Positions 13,128 through 22,329 of a stretch of DNA of 48,533 nt are shown here, piece after piece. Position numbers and translations under genes: made by a program. This DNA is from a virus. Numbering within the stretch: the first letter of the stretch is position 1; each line of letters starts with the position of its first letter. The notes under the pieces were generated by a model. The model ran no database searches. It saw only the letters and a program-made list of their open reading frames with translations, and was not told the DNA's origin. The stretch is taken from positions 1-48,533 of IMG/VR virus record IMGVR_UViG_3300010399_000047; one strand, given 5' to 3'.

Positions 13128-15218
13128 TTGTCTACTCGACTCCAAAATCCGGTTAAAGAAAAAGTCCCCAACACTGCTTTTGAGGCTTCTCAACAGTCAG
13201 GGGCTTATTTTATTGCGCAACCTGACTATTCTCCAGAAGAGCTGGAAATGAAAAATTGGGAGCTTCAGGAGATCACTACAGATTATAATCGCCGCGAATC
13301 GCCGCATCGCCTTTTAAACCAGCGCACTTATAGTCAAAATTACCGGGAAAATATGTTGGCGGCCAATTCTGATACTCCGCCACGCGCCAACGCGGAAGAT
13401 ACGATGGTTGTAACCGGAACGACCCGGGAAAAAGTGCTGAGCATCGTCAGCGCTGTTTTGCAGTTGAATTTTGAAACTTCTTTTATGGCCTTTGACCATA
13501 ATGATCAGCAAGATGAAGAGTTAGCCGAGGCTATGAAGGACTGCGTTGATCGCGCTAATAAGATGGAGCAGTGGGACGAGAAGAAAATTTACGCTTATTT
13601 TGAAATGGCCGTTCAGGGTGATGTCTATGTGGAAGAGAATTTTATTGAAGAGACTGTTACTGATAAGAAACCTATAAAACTTTCCGAGGTCACCGAGGCT
13701 TTAATGAAAGATTTTAAAGCTGATTATAAAACCAAAGTTACTACCGGTATGTGTGTGCGTAACCTAATTCCTGGCACCCAGGTTTTTAAGGGTAGTATGA
13801 CGGAAAGAATTTTGCGTAACCAGCCCCATATTTGGACGCGCGAGGTTAGGCCTTATGAAGTTACTAAATCCATTTACGGAAAGCTGCCCCGCTGGGATTA
13901 TGTCCCGCGGAAGTTGGTTGTCGCGGGCCCAGGATTAATCACTGACCAAATTTTAGCGTCCATTAATTGGAGGCTTGAGGGTATTCCGGATGAGAATTGT
14001 GAAATTTTGAAGAGACAGGACAGGTTTAATAACACTTATAGCCTTTATATAAATGGCGTTAAAATGTTACCGAACGATTTTCCATTACCGTGGGGTTTTG
14101 GAGAATACAATATTGTGCAAGGTTCTTTAGAGCCTATTTCTGCGTTTTTTAGCGAAAGTAAATCCATTCCTTGTAAGACCAAATTAGATCAGGAAATTTT
14201 GGATGAAATGTATCGTTTGGCGGTTTTAAAAACCCAAAAATCTTTCATGCCTCCGATTGCCAACTACAGCACCAATATCTTGGGACGTTCCATGTTTCTG
14301 CCGGGCAAAGTTACTAATAATTTGCAAAAAGGGGATATTGAAGTTCTTGGCGGTGACCCCGGTGCTTACAGTATGAAGCCGTCGGAGTTCCAGATGATTG
14401 AAATGATTAAGAAGTTTATTGATGACAAATCTATTTCTCCGGCCCTTGAAGGTCAACCAGGACAAGGCGATCAGACCGCAACCCAAAATAACAATGTAAT
14501 GCAGCAAGCCAAGCAGAAGCTAGGGTTGATGATTTTCGGTTTTATGCAATTCCACATGAACTTGGATTTATTGAGACTATACAACGTGTTGGAAAATTAT
14601 ACCCAGCCGATAGATACAAAATTAAATAAAGTAAAAGACGGTGTAATTAATAAATACCGCACCATTTCGCTTAATAAGCAGATAGGGAATAAAGGTTATG
14701 GTACGAAGCAAATCCAATTTACTACCGAGCATAATACGCCGGCAAAACTTTGGGACATGGAAAATGGGGTAACCAGGGATTCCAGTGGTGTTCCAATTTC
14801 TACTGTAAAACCCAAGAGTCCAACAAAAATAATGCAGATAAATCCGACAATTCTAAGAAGCATAAAATTTTCCTGGTACGCACAATGTGATCCGGTTCCA
14901 AGAGAAACCAGTATGAGTGAGAAGATTGCGTTTGGTGATGATCTTATGCAGGCAATGCAGTTATTCGGACAACAGAAAGTTAACCTTGATTACGCTTCAA
15001 TGAAATGGGCCGAGCAAAGAAAGTTAGATCCTAATTTATTCTTTAACAAGAATGCTCCTACAGGACAACAGCAACAGCCTCAGCCAGGACAGCCGGAGTC
15101 TGCTACTCCTGGCTTACCGGCCCCACAGGAAAGTAATTTTAAAAAACAAGCCAGGCCGTACGGTTCAGGCGCGGGAGTAGCGGAAGCGACTCGTCAGGCC
15201 TTTGGAGGTAGAGGATAA
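13128..15218 (+). CDS. Portal protein, 696 aa
   Basis: Identified by position after TerL, length and content: an N-terminal LLNQRTYSQNYRENM region, a long mixed alpha/beta body and a Gln/Pro-rich C-terminal tail (QQQQPQPGQPESATPG) typical of large podovirus-type portals. Portals form the twelve-subunit ring for DNA entry and tail attachment. Start TTG 13128 is spaced seven bases from AAAGG; ATG at 13248 is an alternative that would drop 40 residues. I did not see a single diagnostic motif. Confidence 0.78.
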   Translation: MSTRLQNPVKEKVPNTAFEASQQSGAYFIAQPDYSPEELEMKNWELQEITTDYNRRESPHRLLNQRTYSQNYRENMLAANSDTPPRANAEDTMVVTGTTREKVLSIVSAVLQLNFETSFMAFDHNDQQDEELAEAMKDCVDRANKMEQWDEKKIYAYFEMAVQGDVYVEENFIEETVTDKKPIKLSEVTEALMKDFKADYKTKVTTGMCVRNLIPGTQVFKGSMTERILRNQPHIWTREVRPYEVTKSIYGKLPRWDYVPRKLVVAGPGLITDQILASINWRLEGIPDENCEILKRQDRFNNTYSLYINGVKMLPNDFPLPWGFGEYNIVQGSLEPISAFFSESKSIPCKTKLDQEILDEMYRLAVLKTQKSFMPPIANYSTNILGRSMFLPGKVTNNLQKGDIEVLGGDPGAYSMKPSEFQMIEMIKKFIDDKSISPALEGQPGQGDQTATQNNNVMQQAKQKLGLMIFGFMQFHMNLDLLRLYNVLENYTQPIDTKLNKVKDGVINKYRTISLNKQIGNKGYGTKQIQFTTEHNTPAKLWDMENGVTRDSSGVPISTVKPKSPTKIMQINPTILRSIKFSWYAQCDPVPRETSMSEKIAFGDDLMQAMQLFGQQKVNLDYASMKWAEQRKLDPNLFFNKNAPTGQQQQPQPGQPESATPGLPAPQESNFKKQARPYGSGAGVAEATRQAFGGRG

Positions 15219-15223
15219 CATTT

Positions 15224-15451
15224 ATGGCTTCTAATTTAAATTCCCAAATTAATAATATTGATAAATCTATAAACTCTACCGAGAACTCTGTTAATAAAGC
15301 TTTATCCAAATCAGAAGGGGTTACTAAATTACCTCACGTTGCACCAAACCGTATGGGTTCTCATATTGCTGCCGAGCATGGAATTTCGCCTTACCATAAT
15401 AAGAATAGTTCTACCACAGGGTCAAATAAAGCTTATTCATTCTCTAATTAA
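15224..15451 (+). CDS. Small Ser/Asn-rich virion-region protein, 75 aa
   Basis: ATG 15224, five bases after the portal stop (TAACATTTATG). Helical, polar start (NSQINNIDKSINSTENSVNK), then a His-containing half (MGSHIAAEHGISPYHNKNSS). Probably a head-completion or accessory structural protein, judged by place only. Confidence 0.55.
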   Translation: MASNLNSQINNIDKSINSTENSVNKALSKSEGVTKLPHVAPNRMGSHIAAEHGISPYHNKNSSTTGSNKAYSFSN

Positions 15452-15454
15452 TTT

Positions 15455-15832
15455 ATGCCAAAAAAACAACTCACAAACGAAGAAACTATCACTGCCCTTT
15501 ATCGGGAGCATTTACGGCTTGTAAATCCGGCCGACCCTGAAATCAGTAAAGATTTTGAGGGTGATGAATTAAGGAATTTTTACAAGTTCTGCCATACAAC
15601 TTTCCACAACCCATTTTTTGGGAAAATAGTAAACGGTTTTATTTTGGAGCAATGTATCAAAACAGCTAAGGATGGAATGACGGAAGATCATTATAAAAAC
15701 GGGAGGTTAAGTATTATCGGGATAAAGTTGTTGGAAGAATTTTTTGGAAAAGCTGCCGCAGAATTTGATAAATTGAACCAGCCTGAAGAACCGTTTGATT
15801 CCGGAGCAAGTTTTTCACAAGCAAAAGTTTAA
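15455..15832 (+). CDS. Hypothetical virion-region protein, 125 aa
   Basis: Begins three bases after the previous stop (TAATTTATG). Helical; contains HTTFHNPFFGKIVNGFILEQ and an acidic C-terminus. Lies between the portal and the scaffold. I recognise no family; a head-assembly role is likely from position. Confidence 0.6.
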   Translation: MPKKQLTNEETITALYREHLRLVNPADPEISKDFEGDELRNFYKFCHTTFHNPFFGKIVNGFILEQCIKTAKDGMTEDHYKNGRLSIIGIKLLEEFFGKAAAEFDKLNQPEEPFDSGASFSQAKV

Positions 15833-15839
15833 TAATTAA

Positions 15840-15909
15840 CGATTATTTATTCGCGTTCGTCCAACGTAGTTAGTTGCAAATAACAACATGGACTGTAGAT
15901 AAATAATCG
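15840..15909 (+). ncRNA. Stem-loop leader before the scaffold gene
   Basis: Perfect 11-bp stem CGATTATTTAT / ATAAATAATCG encloses GTCCA...TGGAC and GTTG...CAAC arms. The ribosome site AAAGG lies immediately 3' of the stem. Probably a processing or stability element of the virion mRNA. Confidence 0.55.
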
Positions 15910-15919
15910 AAAGGTGTGT

Positions 15920-16636
15920 ATGCCAATTAAGGTAAAACAAGATGATGGCAGCGAGATTGATGCTTTCACAGCGGAAGAACTCGCAGCCCAGACTGAGGCT
16001 AAGGCCAAGGAAGCAGCAGACGCAGCAAGAGCTGAAGAAGCTGAAAGGCTTAGGGAGCAACATGAAGCTGAAATTGCTGAAAGAGAAGAAGCTCACAATG
16101 CGGACAAGAAAGAGTTAGAGGACTTAAGGAAAAAAGACTTTAATTTTAAGCAACTGCGGGATAAAAAGATTCTTACTCCCGAACAAGAAGCGGAAGCAAA
16201 AAGGGTTGCTGATGATCTGAAAAGGACAAATGAAAGACTGGATGCTATAGAAAAACAGCCATTTGAATCAGCTAAATCTAGTTTTATACAAAATAATATC
16301 GGTGCAGATAAAGAGTTGGGTGAAAAATTTGATTTTTTCTTTAAAAAATTAAGTGCCGGAGCTAAAACTTTAGATGATTACAACACCGCTTTAAATGCAG
16401 CGTTTATTTCCGCTACCGGCGGCACAAGGCAGCCCAATACTTCCGGAAATATGCAAAGAATTTCAGTAAACGAAAATTATGGAGACATCGGGGCAAAAGT
16501 TGAGTCCCAAGACTCCCAAAATTTTGGAGCTTTGCTTGGATTAAAACCGGAAGACAAGAAACAATTTGGTGCAATAGCTAAGACTGGTGTCGTTCCTATT
16601 TTCTACCAAAGTCCGGCAAAAGAAAAAAATGTTTAA
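15920..16636 (+). CDS. Probable capsid scaffolding protein, 238 aa
   Basis: A long Ala/Glu/Lys-rich coiled coil spans about residues 18-115 (AAQTEAKAKEAADAARAEEA), then a mixed C-terminal domain ending in a hydrophobic VVPIFYQSP. Length, charge and position upstream of the major capsid protein match phage scaffolds (gp20-like), which shape the procapsid and then leave. ATG 15920 is five bases from AAAGGTGTGT; the GTG six bases earlier is less likely. Confidence 0.75.
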   Translation: MPIKVKQDDGSEIDAFTAEELAAQTEAKAKEAADAARAEEAERLREQHEAEIAEREEAHNADKKELEDLRKKDFNFKQLRDKKILTPEQEAEAKRVADDLKRTNERLDAIEKQPFESAKSSFIQNNIGADKELGEKFDFFFKKLSAGAKTLDDYNTALNAAFISATGGTRQPNTSGNMQRISVNENYGDIGAKVESQDSQNFGALLGLKPEDKKQFGAIAKTGVVPIFYQSPAKEKNV

Positions 16637-16670
16637 TAAATTAATTAATTTTTTGAAAGGAATTATATAT

Positions 16671-16982
16671 ATGTCAGATGAAATTAAGGAAGAAGTTAAA
16701 ATTACCGAAGCAGAAGGCCAGGTAGTGCAAAATGAAACTGTTACCGCACCGGTTTCTCCGGAACAGAAAACCGAAGAAGTTACGGCTCCTGAATTACCTC
16801 AAGTTGCGCCAGTTGAAGATGGGACTATTACCCCAGGTGTCACTACTGATCAAACTGTAGTGATGTATAACGGTCAAGCTGTTACTAAGCGTTTAGGCCT
16901 TTTTGATGCCGATGGTGCCCAAGAATGTGAATTAGCAGACGGAACCACAGCCTTTGTGCCGAAGTCCGTTTTAGGAGAATAA
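16671..16982 (+). CDS. Acidic structural-region protein, 103 aa
   Basis: ATG 16671 follows TTGAAAGGAATTATATAT, a clear ribosome site, so I reject a longer upstream start. The first half is disordered and acidic (Glu, Pro, Thr, Val repeats). The second half is a small beta domain (VVMYNGQAVTKRLGLFDADG, then CELADGTTAFVP). Possibly a head-tail or capsid accessory protein. Confidence 0.6.
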   Translation: MSDEIKEEVKITEAEGQVVQNETVTAPVSPEQKTEEVTAPELPQVAPVEDGTITPGVTTDQTVVMYNGQAVTKRLGLFDADGAQECELADGTTAFVPKSVLGE

Positions 16983-16986
16983 TTTT

Positions 16987-17568
16987 ATGGCAAATAATAC
17001 AATAGTAAAAGAACCAAAGACTGAACAGCCCATCCCCTCCGAAGAGTTAAAAGTGCAGCAGCCTGCCCCGGCCATTCCTACAGTCGATCCTGAACTTTTT
17101 GCGCAAATGGTTGCGCGTATGGATGCCTTAGAAAAACGCAATTCTATTTTGGAAGAAGCGGTCAGTAAAAACGATTTAATTGCAGCTCAAAATAAGAATA
17201 AGCCCGCCGCAACTCCGAGCGCTTATTTGAAAGTCCTTAATGGCAAGGTTGTGACTAGCTGGAAAAGTGAAAAAGCTCAGATGCTTTTTAACCCTACGAA
17301 CCCGGAAGTTACTGTAGGCGAAATTTTAAAGGCTCGATACTTCTTCAGTGACGGTACTGATTCTGGGGTTATTGATCAAGTTGAGTTCACCCGCGCGACT
17401 GATAAAGTGTTAGCTGATGTAGTTGAAGGCTGGAAGGCAATTAAGGATTCTGAAGTAAAAGAAGTCACTCTGCATTTTCGCGAGCTTATAACCACTGATG
17501 AAGAGTTGAAAAAATCCTTTGTCATGCCGGCAGATACGAAGATTAATAAAAATTTCTTAAACGCATAA
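16987..17568 (+). CDS. Hypothetical virion-region protein, 193 aa
   Basis: Starts after TAA-TTTT. A Pro-rich N-terminus and a short coiled coil (ARMDALEKRNSILEEAVSKN, about 42-62) precede a folded C-terminal domain with FFSDGTDSGVIDQVEFTRAT. Shares the acidic/Pro-rich start of both its neighbours, suggesting a group of related accessory proteins. Confidence 0.6.
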   Translation: MANNTIVKEPKTEQPIPSEELKVQQPAPAIPTVDPELFAQMVARMDALEKRNSILEEAVSKNDLIAAQNKNKPAATPSAYLKVLNGKVVTSWKSEKAQMLFNPTNPEVTVGEILKARYFFSDGTDSGVIDQVEFTRATDKVLADVVEGWKAIKDSEVKEVTLHFRELITTDEELKKSFVMPADTKINKNFLNA

Positions 17569-17572
17569 TTTT

Positions 17573-18010
17573 ATGGACGAACAAGTACAAGAACCAGTGC
17601 ATGAATCAGTCGCAGAAGCGACAGAAGTTACACCAGTTGTAACTGAACCGGATATTTATGTAGGGGCCACTAAGGTTACTCCAGTAACTTTACCAAGCGG
17701 TTTAATTTCTGTAACCGTTGATGGGAATGAAATTAAAGCTACTCAGGATCAATTTGATTCCATGAAAAGTGTAGCTCCATACGAAGACGGGTTGATAATG
17801 ATTAAAAAGTGGAAACCGACCATCGCAAAAGTTTTGACTATTCTGACTCAAGACAACCTGACGATGAATGAAAAAGATTTTGTCATCCAGCGCATAGACC
17901 AAAGCATACTGCATAACTACCGTTCAGCTACTGCCAAATTGTTTGGAGTAGAAAACCAGGAAGATGTAACTATGCAACAAATTATAGATGTAGTTTCACC
18001 GAAAGTTTAG
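17573..18010 (+). CDS. Hypothetical virion-region protein, 145 aa
   Basis: Starts four bases after the previous stop (TAATTTTATG). Acidic Val/Thr/Glu N-terminus, a beta segment with VTLPSGLISVTVDGNEIKAT, then helices (KVLTILTQDNLTMNEKDFVI). Resembles the layout of 16671-16982. No family recognised. Confidence 0.6.
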   Translation: MDEQVQEPVHESVAEATEVTPVVTEPDIYVGATKVTPVTLPSGLISVTVDGNEIKATQDQFDSMKSVAPYEDGLIMIKKWKPTIAKVLTILTQDNLTMNEKDFVIQRIDQSILHNYRSATAKLFGVENQEDVTMQQIIDVVSPKV

Positions 18011-18189
18011 TCTGAGACGCTTGCCCCGATTTCTATCGAGGCTTGCACCTCAGCCTTAGCGTAATAGGCATTTCGGGCCTTACAGCCTTGTTAGCTTCAC
18101 GCATGTAAGAAGAGCTTGAACACCCTCTATAAACGGTGTTGTTTAGTGCGTTCGTTTTTAATTAATAATTTCTTGAAAGGAATAAATTT
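18011..18189 (+). ncRNA. Structured leader before the decoration-like gene
   Basis: About 180 bases with no gene. CTGAG (18012-18016)/CTCAG (18049-18053) encloses a GCC...GGC arm with CGAT-TTCT-ATCG. AACACC (18119-18124)/GGTGTT (18135-18140) forms a second hairpin. A strong ribosome site GAAAGGA is at the 3' end. Confidence 0.5.
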
Positions 18190-18633
18190 ATGGCTGCAAT
18201 AGCCAATTCCTGGAAGTTAAATTCTGGCAAATTCAAGATCAAGTGGTTCAACAAAGCCGCCAACACTACCATTTCAACTGGTGTTTTGGTTGAGCTTGTT
18301 GCCGGTCTTTTGGTAGAAGCTACTACCACTGCCGGAGCTGCCGATACCCCGATCGTCGGGCTCTACGCTGGTCCTTCTATTTCCTCAACTTCTTCCAACT
18401 ACGCGGTAGCTGAAAAGCTGCCTGTATACGTTCCTGAATCTCCAACGGCCTTATTCCAAGGCGCAGTAGACACTGGAACCTTAGTAGCCGCGTCTGAAGG
18501 TCTTTCTTATGACATCAGCGCAACCAATGGTGTAACCCAGTCGACTTCCACCAACAACGCCGTATTATGTGCCAGATACATTTCTGCCACTTCCGGTCTG
18601 TTTACTATAAACACCTTAGGCGCTCCTCGATAG
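18190..18633 (+). CDS. Probable capsid decoration or stabilising protein, 147 aa
   Basis: All-beta, Ala/Thr/Ser-rich (VLVELVAGLLVEATTTAGAA, then LPVYVPESPTALFQGAV), just before the major capsid protein, as for head-decoration proteins. Its ribosome site TTGAAAGGAATAAATTT is one of the best in the operon, fitting a highly made structural protein. Family not proven. Confidence 0.65.
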   Translation: MAAIANSWKLNSGKFKIKWFNKAANTTISTGVLVELVAGLLVEATTTAGAADTPIVGLYAGPSISSTSSNYAVAEKLPVYVPESPTALFQGAVDTGTLVAASEGLSYDISATNGVTQSTSTNNAVLCARYISATSGLFTINTLGAPR

Positions 18634-18665
18634 TCCGCTTTGACAATTAATACAATCCTAATTTT

Positions 18666-19661
18666 ATGGGACAAATAATTAATCGTCTGAATTTTGCGGA
18701 TTTCAACAACAACTTAACAATTGCTTGGACGAAATCCTATTCAGACTTCCCAAAGCGGGCGAGTGTCATGTACAACATGAGTTCTACTGATGTTGATACT
18801 GGTGACATCTCCGGTTTGGATGGCTTCTCGATGGCCAAAATCAAGTTAGAAGGCGAAGAAATGGCCTTTGGTAGTTTGACTCAAAACTATCGTAAAACAT
18901 GGACCACTTATGAAATCGCCCTTGAGACGAAGATTACTTGGAACATGCGTCACTATTCTAAGTATGACCTTATTCAAAAGGCCATTAACAACTTAGCCCA
19001 GAGTGCTGCAAAACGCATGGAAATCGATCTTACCCATCGCTTTACCTTTGCTAATGCCACCTCTTATGTAACTCAGGAAGGTTTAACTAAAACTACAACT
19101 GTTGGTGATGGTTTAGCTCTCTTGAGCACAGTGCACACTATGCCCGGTACTTCTACCACTTTCCGCAACCGCGTTGCCAACAACCCGGTTTTGTCTAAAG
19201 GCGGATTAGAAGCTGCTGAGACTTTGTTTGCTACTCAGATGATTGATACTAACGGTGAAACGACCTTCCAAGATCCGACTCACATTGTTATTACCAATGA
19301 TCCGAACCAGAAAAATACTGCCATGCAGTATTTGAAGTCTTATGCTGACCCGACTGCAAGCCAGGCTGGCATTATGAACCCGTACGAAGGTAAATACGGT
19401 TTGATTATTTTGCCTTACTTGTCCACTGACAAAAACGGCGCTTACGATTCCACTAAAGCCAAATATTGGTTCTTGGTGAACATGAATCATAAGGATGCCT
19501 ATTGTAAAGTTGGCCAAGATCCGATGTTCATTACCCCGACTGATAACGGCGGTAAGGAATTTGAAACCCTTGATTGGAAATACGGCACCTTGGCTTCTTA
19601 CGCCTTGGAAATTGTAGATGCCCGTTGGATCGTGGGTTCTCTTGGTGACGGTACAGCCTAG
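18666..19661 (+). CDS. Major capsid protein, 331 aa
   Basis: Assigned by position, length and a sequence style seen in Mu gpT-like HK97-fold capsids: SSTDVDTGDISGLDGF, helical LIQKAINNLAQSAAKRMEID, and a central VHTMPGTSTTFRNRVANNPV loop resembling the peptide of gpT-type heads. Forms the icosahedral shell. TTGACA 25 bases upstream may be a promoter element, but its -10 would overlap the start. Starts at ATG 18666 after AATTTT, no Shine-Dalgarno. Confidence 0.8.
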   Translation: MGQIINRLNFADFNNNLTIAWTKSYSDFPKRASVMYNMSSTDVDTGDISGLDGFSMAKIKLEGEEMAFGSLTQNYRKTWTTYEIALETKITWNMRHYSKYDLIQKAINNLAQSAAKRMEIDLTHRFTFANATSYVTQEGLTKTTTVGDGLALLSTVHTMPGTSTTFRNRVANNPVLSKGGLEAAETLFATQMIDTNGETTFQDPTHIVITNDPNQKNTAMQYLKSYADPTASQAGIMNPYEGKYGLIILPYLSTDKNGAYDSTKAKYWFLVNMNHKDAYCKVGQDPMFITPTDNGGKEFETLDWKYGTLASYALEIVDARWIVGSLGDGTA

Positions 19662-19675
19662 TTCTTAATTATTTA

Positions 19676-19730
19676 TTAGAGGCCAGTCTAGGCGTGAAAA
19701 CGCTGAGGTGGTGGTGGGATTGGCCTCTAA
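19676..19730 (+). ncRNA. 10-bp stem hairpin after the capsid gene
   Basis: TTAGAGGCCA / TGGCCTCTAA encloses a second hairpin GCGT-GAAA-ACGC with a GNRA loop (19692-19703). There is no U-tract, so a stability or processing element is more likely than a terminator. Confidence 0.6.
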
Positions 19731-19742
19731 GATTGGAAAAAA

Positions 19743-20654
19743 ATGTTATACAACTTAAATTCTGGATGGGGTTCCTTAATGGCTGAAGGGATTGCGGAAT
19801 CTGCGGTAGCCGGTGGCAAAGTATTTGTAGTTGCTTCCTCTTCGCATCCTCAATTTCAGGCTCTAAAGGAATTATTCATTCCTGATCCTGAAGGTCTTAC
19901 CCGTTTCTACACTACAATAACTGCCGCCTTGGGTGCCTGTGTGGCAAACCGTGGAGACATTATTTATGTAGCTGAAGGCTATACGGAAACTGAATCGGCC
20001 GCCGCCGGTCTTGCTATCGGCGTGGCAGGAGTAACTATTATCGGTTTAGGCAATGGTACTCTTCGTCCGACTATTTCTTTTAGCACTTCTACAGCCGCAA
20101 CTGTAACCATTACTGCGGCTAACGTAACCTTAAAGAATATTGGCTTTGACTTTACAGGCATCGACGCTTTGGCTTCTGGTGTTGTAATTTCTGCCGCTAA
20201 TGTTTCTTTGGTTAATTGCTACGCCATAACAGCCAATGCTTCTGGCCAAGCGGTGCTCGGTGTATTAACCACTGCCGCGGCCAACAATCTTTTGATTGAT
20301 GGTTGCCAATTCGTTGGTAGTTCTGATGCCGGCACTACTGCCGCAGTCAGAATTGTGGGCGGCGATTCTATCACTATTAGAAATTGTTACTTCTTAGGTG
20401 CTTACACTTCCGGAGTAGGGGCTATTCAAGGCCTTACCACTGATTCTACAAATCTTACTATTACCAACAACACTATTGTTAACCTGACTGCTTCCGCGAC
20501 TAAAGCTGCGGTATTCACTTCTGGTTCTACTGGTATCGTTGCAAAAAATATTTGTGGAATTGGCTCCGGAGCTGCACCGTTTACTTTTGCCGCTGGATGG
20601 TGGGCCGGTAACTGGTCCGCTGCCGCTGTTGGCACAAACGGTACCTTGGTCTAA
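19743..20654 (+). CDS. Right-handed beta-helix virion protein, 303 aa
   Basis: Repeating short strands with N-ladder type turns (TLKNIGFDFTGI, NNLLIDGCQF, SITIRNCYFLGA, NLTITNNTIVN) from about residue 100 to 270 mark a parallel beta-helix of the pectate-lyase type. In a head gene cluster it is more likely a capsid-surface or spike protein than an enzyme; no catalytic cluster is obvious. It might bind host polysaccharide. ATG 19743 is preceded by GGAAAAAA. Confidence 0.72.
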   Translation: MLYNLNSGWGSLMAEGIAESAVAGGKVFVVASSSHPQFQALKELFIPDPEGLTRFYTTITAALGACVANRGDIIYVAEGYTETESAAAGLAIGVAGVTIIGLGNGTLRPTISFSTSTAATVTITAANVTLKNIGFDFTGIDALASGVVISAANVSLVNCYAITANASGQAVLGVLTTAAANNLLIDGCQFVGSSDAGTTAAVRIVGGDSITIRNCYFLGAYTSGVGAIQGLTTDSTNLTITNNTIVNLTASATKAAVFTSGSTGIVAKNICGIGSGAAPFTFAAGWWAGNWSAAAVGTNGTLV

Positions 20655-20686
20655 GTTTTTTTACAACTCAATATTGTTTGTCTATC

Positions 20687-20709
20687 CTGCTCCTCCTCGC
20701 GGGGAGCAG
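20687..20709 (+). ncRNA. GC-rich intercistronic hairpin
   Basis: CTGCTCC / GGAGCAG with a C/G-rich loop, between the beta-helix gene and 20739. No U-tract downstream. One of several hairpins in the gaps of the virion operon. Confidence 0.55.
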
Positions 20710-20738
20710 AGATTGGTAAATAATTAACTTAAAATTTT

Positions 20739-21170
20739 ATGCGTTCTTCTCAACAATCAGTGCTCTTAAATGCAGCAACCGCCAATGGCGTGGGCAGCAA
20801 GATTCTGGCAGGTGACTATAAGTACATGATTATCGCCCTTGCGACTTCTAGTTCTGCTTCCGCCACAATTAAGGTTCAGGGTTCTTACGGTAAAGATAAC
20901 ACTGTAGCCGGATCTGCTGGCAATGATGCTCCGGATTTTAGTGCCAGTGCTACCCGGACCAACCAGTGGGGCTACATCTCCTTTGTTAACCTACTTAGCG
21001 GGTCGGTTGTCGCGGGTGGTACAGGTGTTGTTTATAGCGGTACAGATGGTGTGACTTATCTGAAAGTTAATGTTGAAGGTCTACGCTTCCTGTCTTTGGA
21101 AGTTAGCAGCTATTCAGCCGGAACCATTGATGCAAAAGTCATTGGTTTTGAAGACAGTGATCGAATGTAA
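20739..21170 (+). CDS. Beta-rich structural protein, 143 aa
   Basis: Ser/Gly/Thr-rich beta sandwich pattern (YMIIALATSSSASATIKVQG, then LRFLSLEVSSYSAGTIDAKV). Similar to small head or neck proteins that decorate capsids. No enzyme motif. Starts after AAAATTTT. Confidence 0.6.
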   Translation: MRSSQQSVLLNAATANGVGSKILAGDYKYMIIALATSSSASATIKVQGSYGKDNTVAGSAGNDAPDFSASATRTNQWGYISFVNLLSGSVVAGGTGVVYSGTDGVTYLKVNVEGLRFLSLEVSSYSAGTIDAKVIGFEDSDRM

Positions 21171-21183
21171 TTAATACACTCCC

Positions 21184-22329
21184 ATGCTCGAATTTCAGCA
21201 ATCACAACAACTTGCAACACAGAGGATTTGGTTTTTCCAGCTTACCAACCTTGCGCCGGCATCTGAAGTACCTTCAGGTTTAAAAAATAACAGCAATGTA
21301 ACCTTTACTGTTTTGAATGTGCCTCAATACCTTACCTTAAACGGACAAACCTTGGTCGCAGGCACTGAGTACACCATCTCCGGCTTAACTATAACTATGA
21401 CCACTGCACCGATTTCCTCTGATGTTTTGTTGTCTTGGTATGCAAATGCTCCATTAACCGGCCAAACAGGTCATGGTTACTTATCAGTTAACGGCGCTGC
21501 AGGTGTTCAAAGTTCTAACACTTTTACAGAAATTGATTCTGTAAACATGCCAGGTAGTTATTATCTTCAGCTAACTCAAGGGGAGATAGGTACTTTGGGA
21601 ACTTTGAATTTGTATGTGAAGACAACCCTTTCTAACGCCTACAATGGTGCCGCTATCGTCACTTACAATAATCCTTTTGCTTCGCAAGGTGGATTTGTTG
21701 CCCCTTCTGATAGCACAACTGGTGGTTTTACCAAAGCTATGTCTGAGGATTTATTGGAGAAGATTAAGAAGATGATTGTAGCTGAGTTTGATAAGCGTGA
21801 AAAAGAAGAAGATGAAGAAGAGCAGCAGCAGGAGCAGACAGATTATACAGAAATTTTAAATCAAATTCTACAGGCGGTTACAGTTGAGCCGGAAGAGGAA
21901 GAAGTTGAGCCTATAGATTTTTCTCCAGTATTAGAAGCTATCGCCGCCAAGGAAAATCCTAAAGACTATTCTAATAATTTTTCTGCGATAGAAAAAGCTA
22001 TTGCTGCTATGTCTCCGGTCATGACTGAGTTCGGTAATGCCGTAAAAACATTTGAGTCAAAGATGGGTGCCGCCTCTGGAGAGATTAATTCCGCTATGGA
22101 GGGAATTTCTAAATTAACTAAAGGTTTTTCAGACCTTGAAGTTATGATGGAGAAATTCAAGGAAGCTTTTGATTCCCAGGTAGATATGGATAAGCGATTT
22201 GCTGCTATCAATGGAAAGATGAAGGACGAAAAGTTGCAGGAAATTTCTGACAAGTTCCTAGAACTTCAAAAAATGATGATTAACCATAAGTACGATATTT
22301 TGAAAGCATTAATTAAGCCGGCGAAGTAA
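21184..22329 (+). CDS. Structural protein with beta head and coiled-coil tail, 381 aa
   Basis: Residues 1-170 form beta domains (TYISGLTITMTTAPISSDVL-like strands). Residues about 185-381 are helical, with a very acidic segment (KREKEEDEEEQQQEQTDY) and coiled coil up to the end. Likely a fibrous or linker virion protein between head and tail genes. No family recognised. Confidence 0.6.
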   Translation: MLEFQQSQQLATQRIWFFQLTNLAPASEVPSGLKNNSNVTFTVLNVPQYLTLNGQTLVAGTEYTISGLTITMTTAPISSDVLLSWYANAPLTGQTGHGYLSVNGAAGVQSSNTFTEIDSVNMPGSYYLQLTQGEIGTLGTLNLYVKTTLSNAYNGAAIVTYNNPFASQGGFVAPSDSTTGGFTKAMSEDLLEKIKKMIVAEFDKREKEEDEEEQQQEQTDYTEILNQILQAVTVEPEEEEVEPIDFSPVLEAIAAKENPKDYSNNFSAIEKAIAAMSPVMTEFGNAVKTFESKMGAASGEINSAMEGISKLTKGFSDLEVMMEKFKEAFDSQVDMDKRFAAINGKMKDEKLQEISDKFLELQKMMINHKYDILKALIKPAK

